From contig JBBROE010000050.1 in NCBI GenBank assembly GCA_038229695.1, positions 1-27,757 on the forward strand: a stretch of DNA of 27,757 nt. Reading direction: 5' to 3'. The notes beneath the pieces are model-generated. The model saw only the letters and a list, made by a program, of their open reading frames with translations, was not told where the DNA came from and did not search any database. Positions 8,565-14,922 of the stretch are shown here, piece after piece (the first letter of the stretch is position 1; each line of letters starts with the position of its first letter). Source of the stretch: JACMLD01 sp038229695 (GTDB lineage: Bacteria; Bacteroidota; Bacteroidia; Chitinophagales; Chitinophagaceae). The position numbers were made by a program, and so were the translations under genes.

Positions 8565-9293
8565 CTACGGGTTGGACAGGAGATAAGAAAGATCACTACC
8601 GGCAACCAGTAGCTGCTTTTCAACCTTCCCGCCCCGTGGCTTGCGGAACAGCACCGCATCGACGTGCCCCGTGAGTACCACTTGCCCCTTTTCCCACAAC
8701 AGCGCGGACCCTTCCGGCAATGCTACGATGGTAGCCGCAGGATGCAGCAGCAGGAACTCGGCCAGCCGCTGATCGCGTGTTTCCCCGTTGAAGCCTTCCA
8801 CGGGCTGGTTATAATAATGCGGATTCAACTGGAAAGGGAAGAATCCGAAGGCATCGAACGAAGGCGGGTAGATGATGGCCATATCATTACTGGTGCAGAT
8901 GGTAAGACCGGTGAGGTTGGCACCCGCGCTCCACCCAATATAAGGTGTGCCCCCGTTGACCTTTTCTTTAATTAATTCCAACAGCCCATAGTGGTACAGG
9001 TCATGCAATAATTTGAAGGTGTTGCCCCCGCCCACCATGATGGCATCTGCCGTTGCGATGACCTGTTCGGGCCGATCGGCCGTTACGGTTTCGATAATAT
9101 AGGGCAGATCAGCCAGTGCCTGCCGGACCATTGCGCCATAGGCTTCATCATCGTTGTCGGCATTCGCAAAGGGAATGAAAGCCACGCGGAGCGGCGAGGG
9201 ACCCAGCAAATGATGAATCGGGGACCGGGCCGTTTCCAGGTAAGCACTGCTGCCCACCCGGGAGCTGCTCAGGGCAAGGAGGCGTTTTTTCAT
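8565..9293 (-). CDS. peptidase E-like serine peptidase (S51)
   Basis: The 242-residue protein resembles dipeptidase E, a cytosolic S51 serine peptidase that removes N-terminal Asp from dipeptides. It starts MKKRLLALSSSR. The motif VGGGNTFKLL (about 87-96) precedes the nucleophile S122 in the elbow GWSAGANLTG. D137 in TSNDMAI and H159 in LNPHYYN match the remaining catalytic positions of E. coli PepE. I chose the ATG at 9293 over an in-frame start 30 bases upstream because it gives the family N-terminus. The DUF4174 gene ends 59 bases upstream on the same strand, so the two may share a transcript. Confidence 0.88.
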   Translation of the reverse strand: MKKRLLALSSSRVGSSAYLETARSPIHHLLGPSPLRVAFIPFANADNDDEAYGAMVRQALADLPYIIETVTADRPEQVIATADAIMVGGGNTFKLLHDLYHYGLLELIKEKVNGGTPYIGWSAGANLTGLTICTSNDMAIIYPPSFDAFGFFPFQLNPHYYNQPVEGFNGETRDQRLAEFLLLHPAATIVALPEGSALLWEKGQVVLTGHVDAVLFRKPRGGKVEKQLLVAGSDLSYLLSNP

Positions 9294-9352
9294 GACCGGA
9301 AGATAAATCATACCTGCGAACATGATCGTCCAGGGTTGCTCCGGGCGGCCTG

Positions 9353-9703
9353 TCAGGGAGTTCGCCGCCGGCGCATTTCTGCCCGCCGCATGGGCATGGC
9401 ATCGATGAGGGCAAACAGTTCGGCGGTAGATAAAGGCCGATGGGACCGATATTTTTCACCGCCGTCTTTGCCCACCAGGACTACCGTAAAGTCGCTATGA
9501 AGCGGAACCGCAAATCGCTTCCAGGCCGCATCCCCCACGCCGGCCATGGTAACGACCACCTCCCTTTCCCTCAGACCGGCACTGTCTTTTTTCAACAACC
9601 CAAGTTGCTCTTTAACTGCCCGCCGGTTTGGATCGCCAAATATGAGCAGCTGGCGCGGCGCCTGCGACAAAAGAAAAGCTATAACAACGAGGTACCCAGT
9701 CAT
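9353..9703 (-). CDS. DUF4174 family protein
   Basis: The 116-residue protein begins with a short hydrophobic stretch (MTGYLVVIAFLLSQA) that looks like a signal peptide. It continues with the thioredoxin-like DUF4174 pattern: RQLLIFGDPNRRAVKEQ, a central strand region EREVVVTMAGVG, and the signature FTVVLVGKDGGEKYRSHRP followed by the C-terminal helix SAELFALIDAMPMRR-like text. The function of this family is unknown. The fold resembles thioredoxin but no CxxC pair is present. It is probably periplasmic. It lies upstream of the peptidase gene on the same strand. Confidence 0.78.
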   Translation of the reverse strand: MTGYLVVIAFLLSQAPRQLLIFGDPNRRAVKEQLGLLKKDSAGLREREVVVTMAGVGDAAWKRFAVPLHSDFTVVLVGKDGGEKYRSHRPLSTAELFALIDAMPMRRAEMRRRRTP

Positions 9704-9744
9704 ACGACGATAACATCCATTACGGCAGAAGGGTTGTTCGGGGT

Positions 9745-9752
9745 AAAAGATA
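9745..9752 (-). promoter_or_regulatory. possible -7 promoter element for the DUF4174 gene
   Basis: The minus strand reads TATCTTTT, seven of eight positions of the Bacteroidota -7 consensus, about 42 bases before the ATG at 9703. No -33 match was found at the standard spacing. The position is plausible but the match alone is weak. Confidence 0.25.
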
Positions 9753-9811
9753 TCCCTGGTTAATCAATTAATTTTTTTGATTTCGCTTTCTCAGGCCGGA
9801 GCCCGCACTAA

Positions 9812-10186
9812 TCAGATGCTGTTGATTAAGTATACGATCAGGAAAACACTGACCACGAACAGGAAGGCTGTCAGGACAGTGAACAGGGTTGAAGAAGGCT
9901 TGTAGCCGGCGCCGTTCAACTGTTTCTCAGTGCGCTTAAACTGCAAAAAGGCAAGGATGGCGGTAATTGTACCTACTGCAACCAGCACAATACCCACATA
10001 GCCCGAGTAACCTTTAGCAGGGAGGGCATTTTGTTTTCCCAGTATCAGGGAAATTTGTTTCAGAAACAGGGAGAACTTCACGACAACAAAGCCAAATGCC
10101 ATGATGCCAATGCTGGTTCTGATCCAGGCCAGGAAGGTTCGCTCGTTGGCCAGGTGGTCGCTTGCATTAAGTTTTGTCGGTTCCAT
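9812..10186 (-). CDS. DUF202 (YidH-like) inner membrane protein
   Basis: The 124-residue protein carries the DUF202 signature near its start, SDHLANERTFLAWIRTSIG (about 9-27), followed by three predicted membrane helices: about 27-47 (IMAFGFVVVKFSLFL), 63-82 (YVGIVLVAVGTITAILAFL) and 101-123 (LFTVLTAFLFVVSVFLIVYL). This is the complete family length. Homologues such as E. coli YidH are inner-membrane proteins of unsettled function. It is transcribed away from the RIC operon. The FNR-like box in between is about 240 bases from its start, so shared regulation is possible but not shown. Confidence 0.88.
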   Translation of the reverse strand: MEPTKLNASDHLANERTFLAWIRTSIGIMAFGFVVVKFSLFLKQISLILGKQNALPAKGYSGYVGIVLVAVGTITAILAFLQFKRTEKQLNGAGYKPSSTLFTVLTAFLFVVSVFLIVYLINSI

Positions 10187-10495
10187 AAAATATCCTGATT
10201 AGTGGGTGATTACTGCCTTCAGGCAGCGCACGCGCACCCCTGTTCAGCATACAACAATCCGGCCATCCGATAACCCGCTGCCAGATATACGGCGGGGAGA
10301 GCAGCTTGGCAGACAATTCGCGGGGAAACCCTGCCGCGCTTTGACGTGGTTGCCCGTGCGGCTCCGCGCTACCGGACACGGACGCAGAGAAAATATCGAA
10401 ACAGGTTTGTTGCCGGCCGGGTATTGATTATTATCAGCTAAGTGGCTTACCATGATCAGTTCCGCATTTTTATACTGCGGTTACCTTTACCAGCT
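10187..10495. other. divergent intergenic region between DUF202 and RIC genes
   Basis: This 309-base gap separates two divergently transcribed genes. It contains the FNR-like box listed separately near its right end. The rest shows no recognisable gene. The plus-strand frame running from GTG 10442 into the RIC gene only adds an unconvincing N-terminal extension. Confidence 0.5.
10424..10437 (+). promoter_or_regulatory. FNR/FixK-type operator upstream of RIC operon
   Basis: The sequence TTGAT-TATT-ATCAG matches the FNR/FixK consensus TTGAT-N4-ATCAA at nine of ten defined positions. Its centre is about 65 bases upstream of the ATG at 10496. A class II activator position (-41.5) would place the transcript start near 10472. 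The third gene of the operon encodes a CRP/FNR-fold regulator whose recognition helix keeps the Glu and Arg that read TTGA in FNR and CRP, so it is the obvious candidate to bind here. The match is seen directly; binding is inference. Confidence 0.65.
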
Positions 10496-11242
10496 ATGTT
10501 TCCAGAAATGCCAGTATTCGATTCCCAAACCTCCGTCGCCAGCATTGTAAAAAGCAATTACCGGACGGCAGTCGTTTTCCGCAAATACCAAATCGACTAC
10601 TGTTGCGGCGGTAACGGGCCGCTCGAAATGGCCTGCCTGAATCGGGGTTTAGATTTTGAGTCCGTAAAAAAGGAACTGGAGGAAGCGGCCAGGACTGTAC
10701 AGCTTCCCCCTTCTCCCGATTACCGCAGTTGGACTACCGATTTCCTGGTCAGTTATATCATCAACATCCATCATCGTTTTCTGAAAAACAGCCTGCCCGG
10801 TATTGGTGAAGTAATCGTAGCATTTGCCGGAGCACACCAGCAGCAGTACCCTGAGATGAACGGCGTATGCGAACACTTCCGTCAACTGGAGCAGGAAATT
10901 GAGCCCCAGATGAGGTATGAAGAAGAGATCCTTTTTCCCTACATTCTCCAAATAGCCCATGCCAGGGAAAACCAAGATGCCTTTGCAAAACTGTTTGTAA
11001 AAACACTTCGCAAGCCAATAGAGGTATTCATGAAACGCCAGGAAGAAACCCTGTGCGGATTACTATATAAAATCCGGTTGCTGACGAATGGCTACCTGCT
11101 TCCGGACCGAAGCTGCGTGAGCCATATCGTGGCGATCAACCGGCTGCGTGATCTCGACAACGATTTGATGCAGCATATGTACCTGGAGAACGAGGTCCTG
11201 TTACCGAGGGCGCTGCGTATCGAATCAGAACTGCTGAATTAG
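10496..11242 (+). CDS. RIC/YtfE/ScdA-like hemerythrin-type Fe-S repair protein, variant site
   Basis: This 248-residue protein has the two-domain layout of di-iron repair-of-iron-centres proteins, which help restore Fe-S clusters after nitric oxide or oxidative damage. The N-terminal ScdA_N/DUF542 domain (about 11-70) has the signature FRKYQIDYCCGGN. The hemerythrin-like domain follows (about 78-240). Aligned to E. coli YtfE, H93 matches H84, E142 matches E133, H227 matches H204, and E231 matches E208. The position of H129 is Q138 (PQMRYEEEILFPYI) and that of H160 is Q182 (FMKRQEE). Two of four iron-binding His residues are therefore absent. The ATG at 10496 gives the usual N-terminus; 10508 is an alternative. 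An FNR-like box lies upstream, and the kinase gene starts 10 bases after the stop. Family is firm; activity as a repair enzyme is doubtful. Confidence 0.88.
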   Translation: MFPEMPVFDSQTSVASIVKSNYRTAVVFRKYQIDYCCGGNGPLEMACLNRGLDFESVKKELEEAARTVQLPPSPDYRSWTTDFLVSYIINIHHRFLKNSLPGIGEVIVAFAGAHQQQYPEMNGVCEHFRQLEQEIEPQMRYEEEILFPYILQIAHARENQDAFAKLFVKTLRKPIEVFMKRQEETLCGLLYKIRLLTNGYLLPDRSCVSHIVAINRLRDLDNDLMQHMYLENEVLLPRALRIESELLN

Positions 11243-11246
11243 GAGG
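11241..11246 (+). promoter_or_regulatory. Shine-Dalgarno AGGAGG overlapping the RIC stop codon
   Basis: AGGAGG begins within the TAG stop of the RIC gene and lies 6 bases before the kinase ATG at 11253. Strong Shine-Dalgarno sites are uncommon in Bacteroidota. Its overlap with the stop suggests coupled translation of RIC and kinase. Confidence 0.6.
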
Positions 11247-11252
11247 CCCGGC

Positions 11253-12539
11253 ATGAATAGTCCATATCTTTACCCGAATCAATCACTGCCGCCGATGCCC
11301 AGCAGACTCGACTATGGCCACCTCACTTCCCTTTTTGAGAATGCGACCGAAGGCATAATACTGACTGACGGCCGGGGGAATATCATACTCGTGAACCCCG
11401 CAGCCGAAAAGATTTTTCAATACAGCAATTCCGAACTGGAAGGCAAACCCATCGAATTGTTGGTCCCCGATGAATCCAGGCCACAGCACCACCAGTTAAG
11501 AGCAGGGTTTTATGCGCATCCCTCGAACCGCTCCATGGGTCAAAACCGTGACCTGTACGGAAAAAGAAAAGATGGCACAGGGATACCAGTGGAAGTAAGC
11601 CTGAGTCATTACAACCGCAACAACGAAATATTTGTAATCGCCTTTATCGTAGATATCACCGGCCGCAAGCAGATTGAAAATAATGTAAAACGCCAAAAGG
11701 CAGAACTGGAACACATCACCGGCGAACTGAGAAAACTGAACGCCGACCTGGAATCAAAAGTGGAAGAACGCACGGTCATTTTGCAGGAAGCCCTCCAGAA
11801 GCTGGAGCAGTCACAGGCCGAACTGAATGACGCCTTCAACAAGGAACATGAGCTCAATGAAATCAAGAGCCGTTTTGTATCGATGGCCTCCCACGAATTC
11901 AGGACGCCACTGAGCACGGTATTGTCTTCCGCCACGCTGTTGTCTAAATACACCAAAGAAGACGAACAGGACAAAAGAGACCGGCATATCTCCCGCATCA
12001 AAAGTTCCGTGAAAAACCTGAACGATATCCTGGAAGAGTTTCTTTCCCTCGGACAACTGGATGCAGGAAAAGTACAAATGCAGTTGACCGAAATCAGCCT
12101 CGATGAATGTATATCGGATATCCTGGATGAAATCAGGCCATCGTTAAAGAAGGGGCAATTTATCGAACAATCCTGCGAGGGAACCATGCGGATGTATACC
12201 GATAAAATGCTGTTGAGAAATATCATCATCAACCTCGCCGGAAACGCCATTAAATTTTCGGAAGAAGACCGCAAAATTTCCATCCATGTTGTAGCGGGGC
12301 CCGACCTTGCCAGTATCGAAATAAAAGATGAGGGCATCGGCATCAGTGAAGCAGACCAGGCCAATCTCTTTACAAGTTTTTTCCGGGGCACCAATGCTAC
12401 AAATATCCAGGGAACCGGTTTGGGTCTGCATATCGTGCAGCGGTATGCCCGCCTGCTGGGGGGGTCAGTTACCCTTACAAGCCGTTTGCAAGAAGGCACT
12501 ACTGTTATTATTTCTATACCGACCAATCAAAGAGGATAA
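11253..12539 (+). CDS. soluble PAS histidine kinase with FixL-like PAS signature
   Basis: The 428-residue kinase has no membrane segment, so it should sense a cytosolic or diffusible signal. Domains in order are PAS (about 23-140), a coiled coil (about 140-205), HisKA with phospho-acceptor H214 in MASHEFRTPL, and HATPase with N-box N327-N331 (NLAGN), G1 D359-G363 (DEGIG) and G2 G387-G391 (GTGLG). The PAS core from residue 71 to 108 lines up without gaps with FixL. H79 takes the place of the haem-binding His (H200 in Bradyrhizobium FixL) and R99 that of the oxygen-contacting Arg (R220), with the same spacing of 20. The GKRKDG turn follows. Related non-FixL PAS domains also keep the His, so haem binding is possible but not established. 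It sits between the RIC and receiver-CRP genes, with a 1-base gap to the latter, which makes the latter its likely partner. Confidence 0.9.
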   Translation: MNSPYLYPNQSLPPMPSRLDYGHLTSLFENATEGIILTDGRGNIILVNPAAEKIFQYSNSELEGKPIELLVPDESRPQHHQLRAGFYAHPSNRSMGQNRDLYGKRKDGTGIPVEVSLSHYNRNNEIFVIAFIVDITGRKQIENNVKRQKAELEHITGELRKLNADLESKVEERTVILQEALQKLEQSQAELNDAFNKEHELNEIKSRFVSMASHEFRTPLSTVLSSATLLSKYTKEDEQDKRDRHISRIKSSVKNLNDILEEFLSLGQLDAGKVQMQLTEISLDECISDILDEIRPSLKKGQFIEQSCEGTMRMYTDKMLLRNIIINLAGNAIKFSEEDRKISIHVVAGPDLASIEIKDEGIGISEADQANLFTSFFRGTNATNIQGTGLGLHIVQRYARLLGGSVTLTSRLQEGTTVIISIPTNQRG

Positions 12540-12540
12540 C

Positions 12541-13599
12541 ATGAAATCTGTCTTAGTAATTGAGGACAACCAGGACATCCGGGAAAATATCAAAGAGATC
12601 CTGGAACTTGCCGGGTACCAGGCCTTTGTTGCCGAAAACGGTAAAGCTGGTGTGGAAACCGCCCTGCGGGAAAAGCCGGACATCATCGTATGCGATATTA
12701 TGATGCCCGTGCTGGACGGCTATGGCGTTCTCCATCTGCTGCGGAAAAATGCCGACACGCTCTATACCCCGTTCATTTTCCTGACGGCCAAAGTGGAAAG
12801 GACCGATTTCAGGAAAGGCATGGAAATGGGTGCAGACGATTATATCACCAAGCCTTTTGACGAAATAGAATTACTCAATGCCATTGAAATCCGGCTGGAG
12901 AAGGCCGCAGCCCTGGGAAAGGCCCACCCCGCCACAGAAAGCGGCATCAGCGATTTCCTGAAAGAGGTAAAAGGAGCGGGGCTGATTAAAGAACTGTCAG
13001 AGAAATATAACATTGAGGACCTGGCAAAAAAAGCTACAGTTTACCTGGAAGGCAAACGACCCAAGTTCCTATTTTATCTGCTGAAAGGAAAGGTAAAGGG
13101 ATTCCGGAATCATCAATACGGTAAAGAATATATTACTGATATTTTTACGGAAGGCGACTTTATAGGCTACTCATCAATCATCGAAGACACCAATTATACT
13201 GAAAACACGGTCGTACTGGAAGACGCAGCAATCTTACAGGTGCCGAGGGAAGACTTCCTCCGCATGATCTACGGCGATATCACGGTGGCGAACCGCTTTA
13301 TCCGCATCATCACCCAAAATGTAAAGGAAAAAGAAAACCGTCTCCTGGAACTGGCGTATAGTTCATTGCGCAAGCGAGTGGCCACCGCGTTATCCGATAT
13401 CCATCAAAAATTCAATGCTGAATCAACCAATCATCCGCTGGAGATTTCGAGGGATGATATCGCGCATTATGTAGGCACGGCCACGGAATCGCTCATCCGC
13501 ACACTCAGCGATTTTAAAGCCGAGAAGATCATCGACATCACCGATGGCAAGATCCGGGTTGCCGATGCGGCCAAACTCAAAAACCTCCTATACGCCTGA
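12541..13599 (+). CDS. response regulator: receiver fused to CRP/FNR-type regulator
   Basis: The 352-residue protein joins an N-terminal receiver (about 1-120) to a cyclic-nucleotide-binding-like beta barrel (about 150-250), a dimerisation helix (about 251-275) and a CRP-type helix-turn-helix (about 275-345). The receiver is complete: E8-D9, phospho-acceptor D52 in IVCDIMMPVLDG, T82 in FLTAK, K104 in TKPF. The recognition helix GTATESLIRTLSDF keeps E316 and R320, equivalent to the Glu and Arg that read TTGA in FNR and CRP. The FNR Ser between them is Ile here. There is no FNR-type Cys cluster, so sensing is presumably done by the kinase through phosphorylation. The ATG at 12541 follows the kinase stop by 1 base. 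A longer in-frame reading from 12328 runs through the kinase gene and is not credible. It is predicted to activate its own operon through the box at 10424. Confidence 0.92.
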   Translation: MKSVLVIEDNQDIRENIKEILELAGYQAFVAENGKAGVETALREKPDIIVCDIMMPVLDGYGVLHLLRKNADTLYTPFIFLTAKVERTDFRKGMEMGADDYITKPFDEIELLNAIEIRLEKAAALGKAHPATESGISDFLKEVKGAGLIKELSEKYNIEDLAKKATVYLEGKRPKFLFYLLKGKVKGFRNHQYGKEYITDIFTEGDFIGYSSIIEDTNYTENTVVLEDAAILQVPREDFLRMIYGDITVANRFIRIITQNVKEKENRLLELAYSSLRKRVATALSDIHQKFNAESTNHPLEISRDDIAHYVGTATESLIRTLSDFKAEKIIDITDGKIRVADAAKLKNLLYA

Positions 13600-13853
13600 C
13601 CCCGCCCATTCCTAACTGCAGGTCTATCCCGGCCAGGCAGCTCAGCCGGCCAATGCTTCAGCAGTTCCAGGAACCTGAAAGATGGCGTTGCACCAGCCGC
13701 AAACCCACGCCACGCGCTGATCTTCAAAATAAGCCCGCATAAGCCTTGTTAAACCCGACTGTCGCAGAAGGGTAAAAATCAATCGCACCCCTGACCCCTG
13801 TCATCCCCTGCCCCTTTTTTATTCACCAATATTGCATTCTAAAATTTCAACGT

Positions 13854-14204
13854 ATGGATTATGTCATCTCGCAGGGCAACACGAAACGCCGATATCGCCA
13901 ACACAGCAATTTCTTGTTGCCGGGCCAGTTTTTTCGCTGGGCGGATGGCCAGGACGCAGCCCATCGTATTGGCTGGGCAGGTGCTTCCCTGGTCGTAACG
14001 GCAGCCGTCATGTTCCCGCTCACGATGTCGGCGATCCTGTTCAACGGTGCCGCCTTTTCGCTGATTGTAGGCGCCATCATTTCGCTTTCCACCGTCATTG
14101 TGATGAACCTGGCTGCCCTTCCCACCCGGTATACCATACCCGCTTTTTTCGCGGGCATACTGTTGGACGCCGGCCTGATCATCGCCAGTTTCTTCATCGG
14201 GTAA
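13854..14204 (+). CDS. hypothetical membrane protein, three helices
   Basis: The 116-residue product begins with a basic, hydrophilic stretch (TKRRYRQH) and contains three hydrophobic segments, about 43-63 (AGASLVVTAAVMFPLTMSAI), 68-88 (FSLIVGAIISLSTVIVMNLAA) read in part, and 95-115 (IPAFFAGILLDAGLIIASFF). It is almost certainly an inner-membrane protein if expressed. I recognise no family. It lies 254 bases downstream of the receiver-CRP gene and 179 bases upstream of a second small membrane protein. Overlapping frames on the minus strand are shadows. The hydrophobic layout and start context (AAAATTTCAACGT before ATG) support it modestly. Confidence 0.6.
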   Translation: MDYVISQGNTKRRYRQHSNFLLPGQFFRWADGQDAAHRIGWAGASLVVTAAVMFPLTMSAILFNGAAFSLIVGAIISLSTVIVMNLAALPTRYTIPAFFAGILLDAGLIIASFFIG

Positions 14205-14383
14205 CCGTGCACCAACCCGCAACGACCAGCGAAGCGGTTTATTTTTTATCCCAGGGAATCATAGCGGGCGGTGGCCCTCAGCCGGAAAGCGGTCGATAAC
14301 AGTACCGGCACAACGGGTATGGACCGCCTTAAATGAAATAAACCATTTCCTAGGCTGCATTAAGAACAATTAAAAAATCATAG

Positions 14384-14587
14384 ATGAAAAAGAATATGGG
14401 AAATTCCGACCGGCTGATGCGTCTTGTCGCTGCGCTCGTGCTCGCTATCGTGTGCTTTGAACGCATGATTGTGGGTACAACCGCCACCTTTGCGCTGATA
14501 CTGGCTGGAATACTGCTGCTCACCAGCGTACTTGGCAACTGCCCGCTGTATTCCATCCTTGGCATTAGAACCCGCAAATCAGCGTAA
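14384..14587 (+). CDS. DUF2892 (YgaP transmembrane-like) small membrane protein
   Basis: The 67-residue protein matches the DUF2892 pattern: MKKNMGNSDRLMRLVAAL at the start, a first helix (about 12-27), the loop GTTATF, a second helix (about 31-50, ALILAGILLLTSVLG), and the characteristic NCPLYSILGI ending. This domain forms the membrane part of the rhodanese YgaP in E. coli and often occurs alone, as here. The function of the stand-alone form is unknown. The conserved Cys (C53) in NCPLY is present. The start is the only sensible ATG. Confidence 0.85.
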   Translation: MKKNMGNSDRLMRLVAALVLAIVCFERMIVGTTATFALILAGILLLTSVLGNCPLYSILGIRTRKSA

Positions 14588-14922
14588 GGGAAGGCAAAAT
14601 ACCGGCTATTTGACTGCCCGCTGCCTACCGGCTATCGTACCACCCGGTAAGCTTTGTGATCCTTATCCGATCGAGCATTGCCCTTACCCGGTTGCTGTCA
14701 TCTATTTTACCCGCTTCGCCATGTTCATGTCCATGGATGGTGGAGCTGGCCACCGGTGAAAAAATCCGGTTAAACAGGATCATGCCCGCATTCCTGGCTG
14801 CTTCACCTTTCAATTCTTCAAATATGCCGTAGTCAGGCACAGTTCGTCATATCCGTCATGACGTCTGCCTCAAAGCACACAGCGGGATTTCTAAAAAACC
14901 AACTAAATAAAAATTACCGCCT
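14588..14922. other. intergenic region upstream of the alcohol dehydrogenase
   Basis: This 335-base stretch between the DUF2892 gene and the intact alcohol dehydrogenase holds only the uncertain minus-strand frame described separately. I see no clear promoter element or hairpin. Confidence 0.4.
14625..14840 (-). CDS. uncertain small ORF, possible gene remnant
   Basis: A 71-codon minus-strand frame starting with GTG shows codon use like its neighbours and a protein-like text (AARNAGMILFNRIFSPVAS, then HGHEHGEAGKIDD). An in-frame TGA lies 2 codons before the GTG, so it cannot be extended far. I recognise no family and no motif beyond the His-rich SSTIHGHEHG stretch. It may be the 3' remnant of a longer gene or chance. 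Confidence 0.25.
   Translation of the reverse strand: MPDYGIFEELKGEAARNAGMILFNRIFSPVASSTIHGHEHGEAGKIDDSNRVRAMLDRIRITKLTGWYDSR

Noticed and set aside
11609..12526. 305-codon minus-strand frame opposite the kinase
   Set aside because: It is the antisense shadow of a strongly supported kinase; its Ser- and Arg-rich product has no motif.
12328..12540. N-terminal extension of the receiver-CRP protein by 71 residues
   Set aside because: The stretch overlaps the 3' end of the kinase gene in another frame. The ATG at 12541 gives the standard receiver start one base after the kinase stop.
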